Made by a program: the position numbers and the translations under genes. Below, piece after piece: positions 1-11,113 of a stretch of 50,233 nt of DNA. The DNA is taken from NCBI GenBank assembly GCA_019400425.1, contig JAFREE010000174.1, positions 1 to 50,233 on the forward strand, in the 5' to 3' direction. This DNA is from Hymenochaete sp. R1 (taxonomy: Eukaryota > Basidiomycota > Agaricomycetes > Hymenochaetales > Hymenochaetaceae). Within the stretch, counting starts at the first letter, position 1; every line of letters begins with the position of its first letter. Below the pieces are notes generated by a model that saw nothing but the letters and a program-made list of their open reading frames with translations, was not told the DNA's origin and did not search any database.

Positions 1-1200
1 AACGACGCGACTTAAGTTGCGTCGGCGGCGGTGGTCGCACACACACCCCAACGACATGGTTTTCCGGAAACGCTGTATCATCGTTCACTTGCGCTAGAAG
101 GACGTACGGCACATCTAACACGAGTCGATGAGACCCACAAGAATTCCGTTCTGAAACTAGCGATTAGTCAAACGGACTGCTCGTGCGCGTTTGAACTTGA
201 AGAAGTCTATTTTTGCGCGCTAGAAGATTGAGGAAACCATTCCATCCCGATTCCCGATCCGATCCCGCGCCGCCGAGCGAGCGGGTGCCAGTGGGCGCTC
301 TAAACAAACTCCGAAACAAACACGCGACAACAACAACACGACAAATTCATTCCGCAACTTCCCGTTCCTCCTCGGCGACGTTTCCTCATTCATTGCGCAT
401 TCCGGTCAAAAAATGCTGCTGGACGTGCGCCATTCGTTATTTATACTTCGATGACATATGCACCATTTACTTGTGAACAATGAGGTACTTTATAGGTGAG
501 CTGCTGCGATCAAAGATTGGAAATGGAGCGTCCGAGAGAGTTTTGATCGGGCGATGTGAGTGTATGCGCGCGGGAATCGGGATTGGAGAGATTGGAGTGA
601 GCTGGGTCGCTTACAGATAACTAGAAGCTGTGGGACTTTGTGGCAAGAGATACTTGGATGTGTCTTGAGATGTGAGTGCTCTCCTCTCCTGCTCTCGCTA
701 AGCTAGTACTGGTTGGAATGTGTGGGAGGGGAGGGTGAAGGATCGCTGGTGCTGGTGACTACGTGGTTTTACGTCATACGGTATGAAGTCATCCCCCACG
801 CAATTTATTAATTGGAAGAACCAGCAACAACAGAACCAACTCGAATCTCTGAGTCAGCCAAAGTCGAAGTTGCTCGAAATAAAGGTCGTATTTTTATCTA
901 CTTGCTATTTGAAGGTCGACGACTGCATGAAGAGATCACGGTACCTGAGACAGGTTGCCTGAAGGGTATAGAAATTCCTGAGGAATGACGCCAAGGTAGA
1001 TGGGGATGGGGATGGATGGGACCAGCTCTCTTGGTCGCTACGGCACGACTTAGCCGTGCGAGACGAGTACTTAATGGGTCACAGACTCCGACGCTCTTCC
1101 CACCCAGCTTGCGTCCACGCCTCTTCTCTCCTCTCTCACCACAACCCCCATCCCACTCGTCTCTCCCTCCCCTTCATCCGCAGCAGTACTCCCGACCACA
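1..1200. other. Left-edge intergenic region, no gene recognised
   Basis: Only short overlapping open frames without recognisable domains are present. The last 120 bases are very pyrimidine-rich and run directly into the ATG at 1201, as expected for the 5' leader of a fungal gene. The 3' end of a neighbouring gene outside the window could lie here but cannot be shown. Confidence 0.5.
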
Positions 1201-2382
1201 ATGCAGCTCTCTCGTGCGTCTCTCTTCGCCCTCCTCGCTGCCGTCGGCGTCAGCGCCCAGCAGCTGCAGATCAACACTCCGTACGTTGGCTTTTTTCTTC
1301 TTCTTTTTCTCCGATAAGGACAAGGCGTGAAAACCGGACTTTTACTGACGTTGGTTTGGGAATGGTTCGATTTTCGTTGGGCGACGATAGGACGAGTGTT
1401 GTGCAGTGCTTGCCCCAGTTGATCACCTGGAGCGGTGGACAGGGTATGGTTTTCCTTCTTGGTTGATATTATGCGCCTGTCTTGACGGTTTTGTCGTATC
1501 CAATAGGCCCCTACTTCGTCGTACGTTGATACATATCGTTTTCTCATGGTCGCTTGTCAGCTCAATGTATGTCGTATATCGCGTTTCTATGCGTTTCCAG
1601 AAGTAAGCAACGTCTCTCCAGCTCCACTATGTATTTTTATCTCATGTTTTCTCAGAGTCATTCCTGGTGGCCAACCTGGTACAACGCTCGTTGACCTTGG
1701 TACGCAGAGTGGTACGAGCGTGACGTGGGTCGTGAACGTAAGACACATCGTTTCCCCCCTAAATGCGCTGTGATGATTGACGTCCCGTCCTGAACGCGAT
1801 TTTTCATCGACATGTTTGTTATCGTCTTTTTGACAGGTCCAAAATGGTACGTAATAGTCTGGTTGAAAAATCTATTTTTGATTACGAACACGTGCTTCCC
1901 TTTTTAGGCACTTCCATTGGTTTCGACATTCGTGACCAGACTGGTGCTACAGCTGACTCTGCTCCAGTCACCGTTCAGGGTAGCTGTAAGAGTTTCATCA
2001 ACATTAAACCAAGATGAACTAGTATCACTGACGAAACTCTTCAGCCGACAGTTCTTGTGTTGGTGGATCCGCCTCGGTCGTTGAAGGATCATCCACCGTC
2101 AGCGTTTCTGGAACTGGTTCGAGCGGAGGTTCCTCTGCCACGACTACCGGCTCCAGCGGCAGTAGCACGACGTGAGTCCTCCTTTCCCCCCAATTGCAAA
2201 CCTATGGTATCTGACCATATGCATATATGCGCATGCCCTTCAACAGTAAGAGTGGCAGCAGCAGCGGATCCTCATCCACCAGCTCTTCCTCTTCTTCGGA
2301 CTCCAGCTCGGCGGCGATTCCCTTCGCTGACATCAGCGTTGCTGGTGTCTTTGGAGCTGCACTCGCTGCGATCTTTGCTTAA
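1201..2382 (+). CDS. Secreted Ser/Thr-rich Kre9/Knh1-type surface protein with GPI-like C-terminus
   Basis: Predicted cell-surface or cell-wall protein. The start MQLSRASLFALLAAVGVSAQ is a clear signal peptide. The mature part begins QLQINTP, continues with VVQCLPQLITWSGG, PYF, VIPGGQPG and TSVTWVVN, and has a Cys after the beta-sandwich-like domain. This layout is typical of basidiomycete Kre9/Knh1 (Ser-Thr-rich GPI-anchored) proteins. A Ser/Gly/Thr-rich linker follows, and the protein ends in a hydrophobic segment closing LAAIFA, as GPI precursors do. My exons are 1201-1280, 1391-1443, 1507-1520, 1601-1602, 1656-1737, 1837-1846, 1908-1985, 2045-2171 and 2247-2382. They sum to 582 nt, an exact 193-residue frame. 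Exons of 14, 10 and apparently 2 nt are unusual. A paralogue with the same intron pattern starts at 25890 on the other strand. The GPI anchor is inferred. Confidence 0.85.
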
Positions 2383-4819
2383 ACAACGTCGGCGTCAGTC
2401 CAGTGGCGTGTTGCGAGGTATTTGGATGAGACTTACTTTTGGAAAAGAGATTAGTACATCATTTATTCCTTCGCCTTTTGCTTGAAGAGCAGGGTCGAGA
2501 GGAATGGAGATGGACTCGAGATATGCACCGCCTTATAGTGCAATCCACCCCCTACCCATTCAGACTTTTATTCATTTCTGAATACATTTTTCTTATGATG
2601 CGTTTGATGAACCCTTCTGATCTTCTGACTTCTTTTTTCTTCTTTGCGAACCTCTCATCTACACCTTACCCTCAAATGACTTTATTCGATCGAGTTTTTT
2701 GATTGATTGAATGGATCCTTTTTTTCTTTGCTCCGCTTTGTTTCGTCGATTATCCGACTAATACCAGAATCTTGCTTGCTTGGAATTTGGTTGAAGGCGA
2801 AAGTGTGCAGTGCGGTGCGGTGATTATATGCGTTGGGTAAAGTTGTGATCGATTCGTTACGAGTCTGCTCGTCATGAGTTTCAGATAGAGTTGCTTGTCA
2901 GTAAGTTGCGACAAATGCACTCGATGTGTGCCGCTGTCAGATAAAATGAGCGATGTACGAGGCTGGCTTTGAGAAGAACGACCTGTCCGTATTTCCGAGT
3001 CCAACTTGAATGCGCCATTGCACTCACTACGAAACGGCTTTTGAGAACCTCCCCCCACACCGTCTCCTGACGCCAAACGTCAACTTCAGCAGAAACTCTA
3101 CCTCTCGTCTTACTTTTACACTAGCTTCGCTTCGTACTCAGTACATGTATATCATGGTACAATGCAAGAATTGAGCTAGCTAGTGGTGTCAACTACGCAT
3201 CCACCGGGCATGACAGCGTCGTTGGTCATCCGAGTTGTCAGAGGGTAGCATTGATGTGCTAAAGAGCGCTCGTAGTCGCGCTAGCACTTCCCCGGTTGCG
3301 AGTTCGAAGGCGCGAAGCTGCAGCTGCAGCTGCAAAGTAAACAGAAAGCATGTCTGGCAGTATCGGTACCGGTACCATCTAGTTCGGAACGTCGAACGTC
3401 GACGACCGTGGCTGAGAGGGAGGACGGACCCGGCGCAAGCTTGAAGCTCTCAGCAGGGGCCAACCAACCCCAGACCAACTACTAGTACTACGAATGCGCA
3501 GTCCAAGCGGCCCCACATTCCTCCTGCTCCTGACGACATTTCACAAGCTCATCTTGGAAAAAGGGAGGTGCATGCGACGATTTTCCGACGAAATACACAA
3601 TATTAATTCGAGCACGAGCACGAGCACTTGACTCGGACCATCTCATTCGCCAAGGCCTCTATACTTCCACCCTATTCTATTCTATGTTCCGCGTTCCGTA
3701 GGCGTAAGGACGACCTCTTCTCGGGATGCCTTCAAATTGTTATACCCCGGAGATTCGCCGTCGTGCCAGTGGGTGCGGGGGGAAGGTGGGATTATGATGT
3801 TAGGGAAGCTGCGTTGAATGTGTTGAATGGGCGAGCGACCCCTCCGAGTCGTTTCCTTGTGTCCAAATGATGACGAGGTCGCATTCAGCCAATTCAACCG
3901 CAGCGCTCGTTTTCGGTGACTTTTAGAGCTTTTCTTTTTCTCCCTCTCAGAGTCCCCGGTGCCGTGTGTCGCACTGCAGTAGGCATCTCGAACCGGGTTC
4001 GTGTCGGTCCGCTTGGGAAAGTCAGACTTGGACCACCTGGCTCATGTCAGTCAGTTGAGGCAGGTACTGGCACCGCATTCTTTTGTACAAAACACGTCTT
4101 TCAGCTTGAAGCCGTGCAAAGAGTATAGGTCAGTGTTTGATCGTACCAAAATATTCTTGTGCTCGCACTGATTTCTCCTCGAATCTAACGCGTAGTTACC
4201 GCGAGCGAGAAGTTGCTTTGACCACTCTTCGAATTTTTGCTGCACCTCCCCGCTCAGACTCCGAGGTCAACCTTAAAAATCATCTGGCACCGGCTCGCTC
4301 TCGGACCACAGAAACTCACGGAACAGGGGGCAGTAGGCAGTCCGCCAACTGAACCGGCGCGCCTGACCCGTATCCCAGCGCCTTGGTTATTCAAACGCGT
4401 AATGAGAAACGACAGAACCTACCAGTGGGCTTCGCGAAATCGTGATTTCCCGTCATGAATTTCTATTTCGGAGAATTATGGGGGGGGAAGTTGGATGAGA
4501 GGGGCTTTGAGTTCTGTATTCATAGTATTGATATGAGCTAACTGGTAGCGGACGAATGGGGTGTGTGTACCTGGATGGTTTAGGTTCTTTTGACGTGGAT
4601 GCGGAGGGAGCGTCAGTAGTTATATACGTGGTCCGTCCCCGAATTATGACGGGCCCCCTTTTGCAACTACCCGCCCTTTCCCCCGGACTTGTTTGACGTT
4701 TCCTTTACGCCGTAAATTGCATCTGTGCCAGAAATCTGCTCAAACGACAGCCTTCGAGTCGTTGATCTACCTTATTTTGAACTTCTGGACTCCCTTCTAG
4801 CTGGCGGGTGGACGTACCC
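2383..4819. other. 2.4-kb region without a recognisable gene
   Basis: It contains the 3' flank of the surface-protein gene and the promoter of the sugar transporter. Open frames here are short, overlap on both strands and show no domain or plausible splice partners. Small local repeats are visible: CAG/CTG-like units near 3316-3332, a GGTACC doublet near 3364-3376 and three GAGCAC-like units near 3607-3628. No RNA gene or transposon end was recognised. Confidence 0.5.
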
Positions 4820-7320
4820 ATGGTTCCTCAACCTCTACCGGAATGGACGATCGTGGATTTCATTCATAGAGGGCCGTGGTGGACAAACAGAGGTAAATGC
4901 TCGCCGAAATAAAGTATTCATTCGGATAATTCATCAATCCATAGGAATTCTTTTATTGAATATTTGTCTCTTGATTCCACTCATGACATCCTCCATCAAT
5001 GGATTCGACTCATCATTAGTAAATGGTAAGCTGATTCTTTGTTTTTTTTGAGTGGTGTTGTAGTAAGTTGGATCCCTTCGAACAGGACTGCAGATCGTTC
5101 CGGACTGGCAGACCTATTTTCATTATCCGCGGGGGAAAGCATTAGGTCCGTTCTCACAGTTAAATTCACAAAAGAGTCTCAGCAAGCTCATTTGAACATG
5201 AAGGTCTCATAAACTCTGCTCAAAACGTCGGCTCCTTGATTGTAAGCGTCTGCGATGATTAGTACTCTAAGAATCAACTTGAAGACAGACCATCTTTTTT
5301 TCGGTCTGTTAGGCAATGCCGTTCACGCCACTTGCTTCCGATTCCCTCGGACGTCGGGCTGCTTTATTTCTTGGATCATCTATTATTGTCGGAGGTGTCG
5401 TTCTGCAATGTGCCGCTCAATCGGTAGCTATGTTCATTGGTGCACGATTTATGAGTGAGTTCTGCTTTCACTTCATTTGTGGGTTTGTTGAATTTCTGAC
5501 GTGCCTTGAAGTTGGGTGTGGGCTTGCGTTTGCCGTAAATTCGGCGCCGCTGCTTCTTACTGAACTGTCGTATCCAACGCAGGTCAGTAGAAATCATATT
5601 TGTCTGGACCAAATTAACTACTAAGCACGGTTATAGCGGGGGAAACTCACGTCGGTCTATAATTCGTCGTGGTATATGGGTAGTATCATAGGTATGTCGA
5701 TTAGGAATTGTATTAAGTTATGAGCTAAAGATATTTAATTTTCTTATGTAGCGGCTTGGGCTACTTATGCCGCCTACAAAAGAGCTGATGGGTCACCATG
5801 GTCTTGGAGGTAACATATTCGAATTGTGTGTGGTTTAATTCTTACCTACCTTATGTTCCCCTCGTTTCTCGTTCAGGATACCTTCCATGGTACAAGTGTT
5901 CGGATCCATAACACAGGTCATCCTCATCTGGTTTCTCCCCGAAAGCCCTCGATGGCTCGTTTCAAAAGGCCGAGAGGGCCAAGCCGCACGCATTCTCGCA
6001 AAATACCACGCCTCTGGCTCCGACGAACGCGACCCACTCGTCGTCTTCGAGATGGCGCAGATCCGACACGCAATCAAGATTGAGAAAGAGTACATGCAGA
6101 GTTCGAGTTGGTTAGGTTTACTCGCTACGCCAGGCAACCGTCGGAGGGTCAGAATCATCGTCGCAATTGCGCTGTTCTCGCAGTGGAGCGGGAACGGGCT
6201 GGTGTCGTATTATATTGATCTGGTATTGGGTGCTGTGGGGGTCATGGATGCGGGGACGAAGGCAGCGATCAATGGGGGGTTACAGGTGTGGAATCTACTC
6301 TGTGCATTTTCGGCGGCACTGTTGGTCGATAAGCTCGGACGGAGGACGCTATTCATCATATCCAACTCGGGAATGTTGATAAGTGAGTTTTGAGAGACTT
6401 CGGAATATTGGCATGAAGACTGAGGTGGACATAGCTTTTTCAATGTGGACCTTGACGACTGCGTTGTTCCAAACCCAGAATAACACGGATGCCGCCAAAG
6501 GTTCGGACAGCCTGATTCTTCCATGAAAGCTTGCTTACGCTCAATATCTAGCTACCGTTGGCCTCATATTCGCTTTTTTCCTCTTTTACGACATTGCTTA
6601 TACCCCCATGCTCGTCGCATACACTCTGGAAATTCTTCCATTCAGCATCAGAGCGAAGGGCTTTGCTGTCCTAGTGAGTCCCTCTTCAGCTCCCTTATAT
6701 GCCACGGATAAGATGTACTGACTTTCGATGCCCCAGAATATCACTGTCTGTCTGACACTGGCATTCAATCAGTTTGTCAACCCATGGGCTCTCGATGCCA
6801 TCAGCTGGAAATATGTGAGTCTGCTCCATCAATAGCAGCTTCCAACTAATGTAATTGTTACCAGTACATCGTATACTGTGGCTGGCTAGTATTCGAGCTT
6901 GTCTTTGTTCTATGCTACATCATCGAAACAAAAGGTAACCAACTTCTAAAGCAAGATATCGTCTCAACTAGCTCTAACTGCACGTTTTTGCATGTAGGCC
7001 GAACCCTCGAAGAAACCGCAGCCCTCTTCGATGGCGAACGCGTCCCACAAGATCTGACCATGATGGGTGGCGAGGCTGCTACCATATCCATGACCCGTGT
7101 GCCAGCAATATACCAAGAGACAACGGTTCGGTACGAAAAGACGGACACCCCGGCTCCGATGCGCATGGATAGCTATGAGCTCCGCGCTGGGATGAATACT
7201 CCGGGGATGGGGATGGGGATGCAGGGAAATGGGTCTGAGCGGAGCTTTGTGAGTGAGAGTTTGAGTCGGACTCAAAGCGAGGAGTCGGATGTGCTACCTG
7301 CGGATCTGAAGTATCGATAA
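4820..7320 (+). CDS. MFS hexose/lactose-type sugar transporter
   Basis: Plasma-membrane sugar transporter of the major facilitator superfamily, about 580 residues with 12 predicted helices. Family signatures are visible: NGFDSSLVNG in helix 1, SDSLGRRAALF in the loop after helix 2, PESPRWLVSKGR after helix 6, DKLGRRTLF after helix 8 and ETKGRTLEE after helix 12. About eleven short phase-consistent introns interrupt it. I chose the ATG at 4820 (context ACCCATGG). From it the frame reads MVPQPLPEW and PWWTNR, and a 52-nt intron (4893-4944) joins in phase to ILLLNICLLIPLMTSS. A longer open frame beginning at 4725 cannot be joined in phase. The cytosolic C-terminal tail is long, Met/Gly-rich and then Ser/Asp-rich, a possible site for phosphorylation or ubiquitin-mediated turnover. 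The substrate is not determined by sequence. The gene converges on an amylase gene. Confidence 0.93.
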
Positions 7321-7647
7321 TATGCGGACCTGGTATGACTTCACGACCGTTTTTACGACTTGTTCTTATTATTTGTTTCGAGGGACGAATGAACTGTTCT
7401 TTCAAGTTATACGTGTATAATGTTGTATTATATGTACCATGATGTTACTCTGTTCCTTATTTTTAAGATGGATATTTGAAATTTCTTATTTGAAGAGCTA
7501 CTGTATCTATGATACTTGAACATTCGGAAAGGTGGATAACAATCTATATAAACATGTATGTGCGAAGATCACAAAACAACAAAAGAATAAATCCAACTCG
7601 GCGTCTATCGTTTCATTATTCAAGTACATGCGCTCATGGAAGAGCCG

Positions 7648-10296
7648 TTAATCTTCCACGACCCACACAGCTACGTCACCTTCCGGGCACGGGAACGTTG
7701 CCCACCCATCTTCGGACACGGCGACCTTTTCGGAAACACCTTCCAACAAGTCCCGGTATGTGGCCGGCCCCTTTGCTTGTTTCTTCTTTAAATAAGTCAA
7801 TATAATCCCCATCATCATTATTGAAGAGTGACTTACAAGTCGAATATGGAGTGGAGCTTTCATACGAATCTCGGTGCCATGATCATCTGCTTTCGGGACA
7901 ACGACCCTTTCATCCGGCTCTTCAGACTCCGCAGCAGCGTCTTCCGTCGTTTGTCTGGACCAACAAGTCATTAGTCCCTTCAAAAAATACAAATGACCGA
8001 ATCGTACCCCGCTGGAGGCTGAATAGCGATACTCGATCTTAAAATGACCGCACATCCAGGATGCTGCGCATTCCCATTTCTCACAAAGCCAATACAATCT
8101 TTGAACGCGAAGTAGTCAACGGTGTCGCCGTACGCGAAGTCTTTCCGCGCCCTAATGAGCTTCTCGAGAATGGAACCCACGCGGGGGTTGTACCATTCCT
8201 GGTTTGGGTAGAGGTCTCCGTAGAAGACGCAGCTTTAATCCGAGCAGGGGATGATTAAAAGGAGCCATGAGCAATAGTTTCTTGGTAATTAGAGGTACAG
8301 GCTTACGGGAAACCTCGAGAGCGAAGAAGGATGAAAGCATATGCCTGTAGCTTGAACCCTGCGTCAACCTGTTGTCATAAATTTAGCTCAATGACGTCTG
8401 TCTATCTAATGAGAAGCTCACCCAACTTTCCAAGGATTGTCCGACTTCCTGCCGATAGATGAGATAACCCAGACTACATACAGAAAATCAAACGACATAC
8501 CGTACTACAAAATAGCTATGTTTCGGTCATGTGTTGGAAAATAATGGGAGGTACGTACTCGTGATTATCTACAAATGTGACGGCGTCAAAAGGTCTCCGA
8601 TCGACCAACGTGTCTTTGAGTAAAGTTCGTAGGTCAAATTTGGGTCCCATTTTGCTCGCATTGTGTAACTTATAATGCAGAGGAACGTCAAAGAATGATG
8701 ACTGAAAAGATGTCAGTGGAAAGAGAGAAAACGCGAGCACCAGATGTCATACCTGTCCTTGTAACCGAATAATGTATGGCTCGAGAATGTCGATGCTAAA
8801 GGGAGATATTGTAAGGGCGGAGAAAAAAAAAAGATAATTTAGACTCACTCTCCAGACCAAAGCTCAGATACAACAAAGAGTTTGGGATTCTTCACCGACC
8901 GTTTCGTTTTCCTAAGCTGAATATGGTAAGATTTTACATGCAGTCGGTTAGGATTCGGCGAACTCACAAAGTTTCTAAGGAACCTATAGTCGTAATGTTT
9001 CATTGCGTCTATCCGGAATCCCGTGGCACCCGTTTGCTAACATATGAGACCGGGTTAGCTTCTCCTTTCCAAAGCTAGTTTGAGTTCGCACCTCAACAAT
9101 CCACTGACCCCAGGCAAATGTATCTTCTTGGACGTCAGGTTGTCGATGGTCAATCTACCAAACATGAGTCCTCGAGAATATGCATTTGCTTGAAAACTGA
9201 CACACATCACAGCCTAGAAGAAAATCATAGTTTCCAAGTTCGTCGGCAACGTATTTGGACCAGCCGTTCCGTCGAGGCCCATGAATGTAGTAGATTTCTT
9301 TCTTCTGGGCTCGCGCATCCCAGTTTACTCCTAGAGCACTAATTAGAAAGAAAATGATCCCCAGACAAGCTTATTCCTCTTACCTGAGAAATGTGTGTGA
9401 TTCCATTTCATATTACTATACTGGAGAGGAAATCGTTTCTCATAGTGTTTTCAAAGGTAATCCACATACCTTATTTCCTCTCCCTGGGAAATTATAAATT
9501 GTCCAAGACTTGATGAATTGTCATCAACAAGAGCTCAACTTGACGGAAAGAAAGTATTTAATTCACCTCAATTTCCCGGGCAGGACCCTTATTCTGTAAT
9601 CGGTTCTCGTCCTCGACTGGTGTGGCCGTAGCAGATTCTTTCCCATCAGCACCACATCGATGCTGAGAGAGCCTATCAGTCAGTTTGATAGTATTGAAGG
9701 CAAGTGCTTACGTTTAGAATAACATCAACTATGACTTGTACACCGTGCTGTTTTGCAGCTCTGCAGGCGCTTATCAGTTCATCTCTTGTGCCCCATCGAG
9801 TTGCAGTGGTGCCCTTTTGCTCGAACTCCCCGAGATCCCACTATAATGAAGGGTTCATTACTCAGATGAAAGACGAGAAGTGCAATGACGATGTTGACGC
9901 ACAAGGTCATATACGTCGTACCCAACACTGTTCTGTTTATGAGGCGTGAACAGCATACATCAGAATAAGTACCCTTCCACCAACCTTTCCTGAACCAGCT
10001 TTAGCAAGCGGAGGTAGCCAGACATAAGTAACACCAAGATCCTTCAACCGTGGAACTTCCCGCTCGAAGTGCTTCCACCAGCTCGTTTCGGCGGTACCCC
10101 GACTTTCCCAGGTATAAAATTGTAACTTTTCAGTTGGAAGTTTCATAAGCTCACAATCTTGTAACACAACGCTAAAGAGTCACCACACCATAGTAGGATT
10201 CAACTGCTGCCCATCATGGCTGATGTGCATGGTTTTCAAGGTTGGAGACCAAAGATTGATACCGACAGCACCCAGAGTCTCCCGTAAGAAGTCCAT
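7648..10296 (-). CDS. GH13 alpha-amylase family protein without signal peptide (intracellular type)
   Basis: Glycoside hydrolase family 13 enzyme acting on alpha-1,4-glucans. From N to C I read QFYTWESRG, then GVTYVWLPP (first barrel strand), VIVDVILNH, the nucleophile region GFRIDAMKH (about 9005-9030), VSELWSG with the acid/base Glu (about 8870-8890) and FVDNH with the third catalytic Asp (about 8560-8580). A beta-rich C-domain ends VWVVED. The predicted N-terminus begins MDFLRETLG and has no hydrophobic leader. This matches the intracellular GH13_5-like enzymes of fungi rather than secreted amylases. A 63-nt intron (10126-10188) joins NPTM to LQFYTW. Many further short introns are present and I did not fix all of them. 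Intracellular fungal homologues have been linked to alpha-glucan or glycogen metabolism. That role here is inference. Confidence 0.88.
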
Positions 10297-10689
10297 GTTA
10301 GTGCTACGTTGCAACAGAAGATTTGCGTGAGATAAGGAGATGTAAATTAAATTGTCCGACGAGCGCGCTGTCTTTTGTCACCGGCGCTGGTAATAATACA
10401 ACGACGGCTCAAGGCGAGGGCGAGGTGAGGAGGATAACCATTTCAAAAAGCCTTCCGCTGAGTTCCGAATGCCTTCTTCTTTCTACTGTCGATTTTGCGT
10501 CGATCAATTATGACCCTTCAAATTTCGAGATTGTTCGATTCTTTTTCGCTGTCGGCCACCACCACGTCGCAGTGCTTCCTACTGCGTTTTGCAGGAGAAT
10601 GGGTACTGTTCTGACGTCTTCTTCATTTTTTATGATACGTGGCCGAGATCGTTGACACCTCATTAATCGCTCTGATCACGCTTCGTTCA

Positions 10690-10971
10690 CGATGATACGG
10701 AGTTTCATGCCGAGGCGACATCGCCTGAAGTGTTTGGTTTACGGGGAGTGCGGGAGGCTCTGAATGCACGACTTGATCGATGCTACAGGTACCAGATATG
10801 ATGGATATTCATTGGATGCGGGGCATAAGGCGTACTTTAAGAATGTAGTCGTATCGTTGTTACCCACAAACACTTATCCAATCCATCAACTATTGTATCA
10901 TTCTTCATTTGGACCTAAACGCACCGCATGCAGAAGAAGAGATCGAACTGCTGCTCGAAAACGAAGTGTAA
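10690..10971 (+). pseudogene. Possible decayed small gene of unknown identity
   Basis: A stretch that looks coding but is broken. One frame reads HDDTEFHAEATSPEVFGL and REALNARLD. The sense then continues in another frame as GTRYDGYSLDAGHKAYFK, and the shift falls in a GATCGAT duplication near 10766-10772. Further on, a frame ending EEEIELLLENEV and a TAA at 10969-10971 look like an authentic C-terminus, possibly after an intron. I do not recognise the family. It could be a real gene with unusual splicing rather than a pseudogene. Confidence 0.25.
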
Positions 10972-11113
10972 GGCTGGTGAGCTCTAACCAGAAGCCACCG
11001 TAGTTATAACCATGGCCATCACGCGAGGCACGGGGTCGCGACGACACAAACATTGAAACAAGACGCGTCGGTCAGAACCAAGCAAACCTACTGCTCTCTC
11101 TGCAACCACCACC

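Noticed and set aside
1..480. Two overlapping frames at the left edge
   Set aside because: Arg/Ser/His-rich translations without motifs. They look like composition effects and are not supported as genes.
1071..1547. 158-codon minus-strand frame
   Set aside because: It overlaps the exons and introns of the 1201 gene on the opposite strand, has no domain, and is explained by the composition of the CT-rich leader.
4725..5051. Longer open frame as the first exon of the sugar transporter
   Set aside because: Its donor at 4893 would leave the wrong phase for the next exon. The ATG at 4820 in another frame joins exactly and gives a typical N-terminus (PWWTNR then ILLLNICLLIPL).
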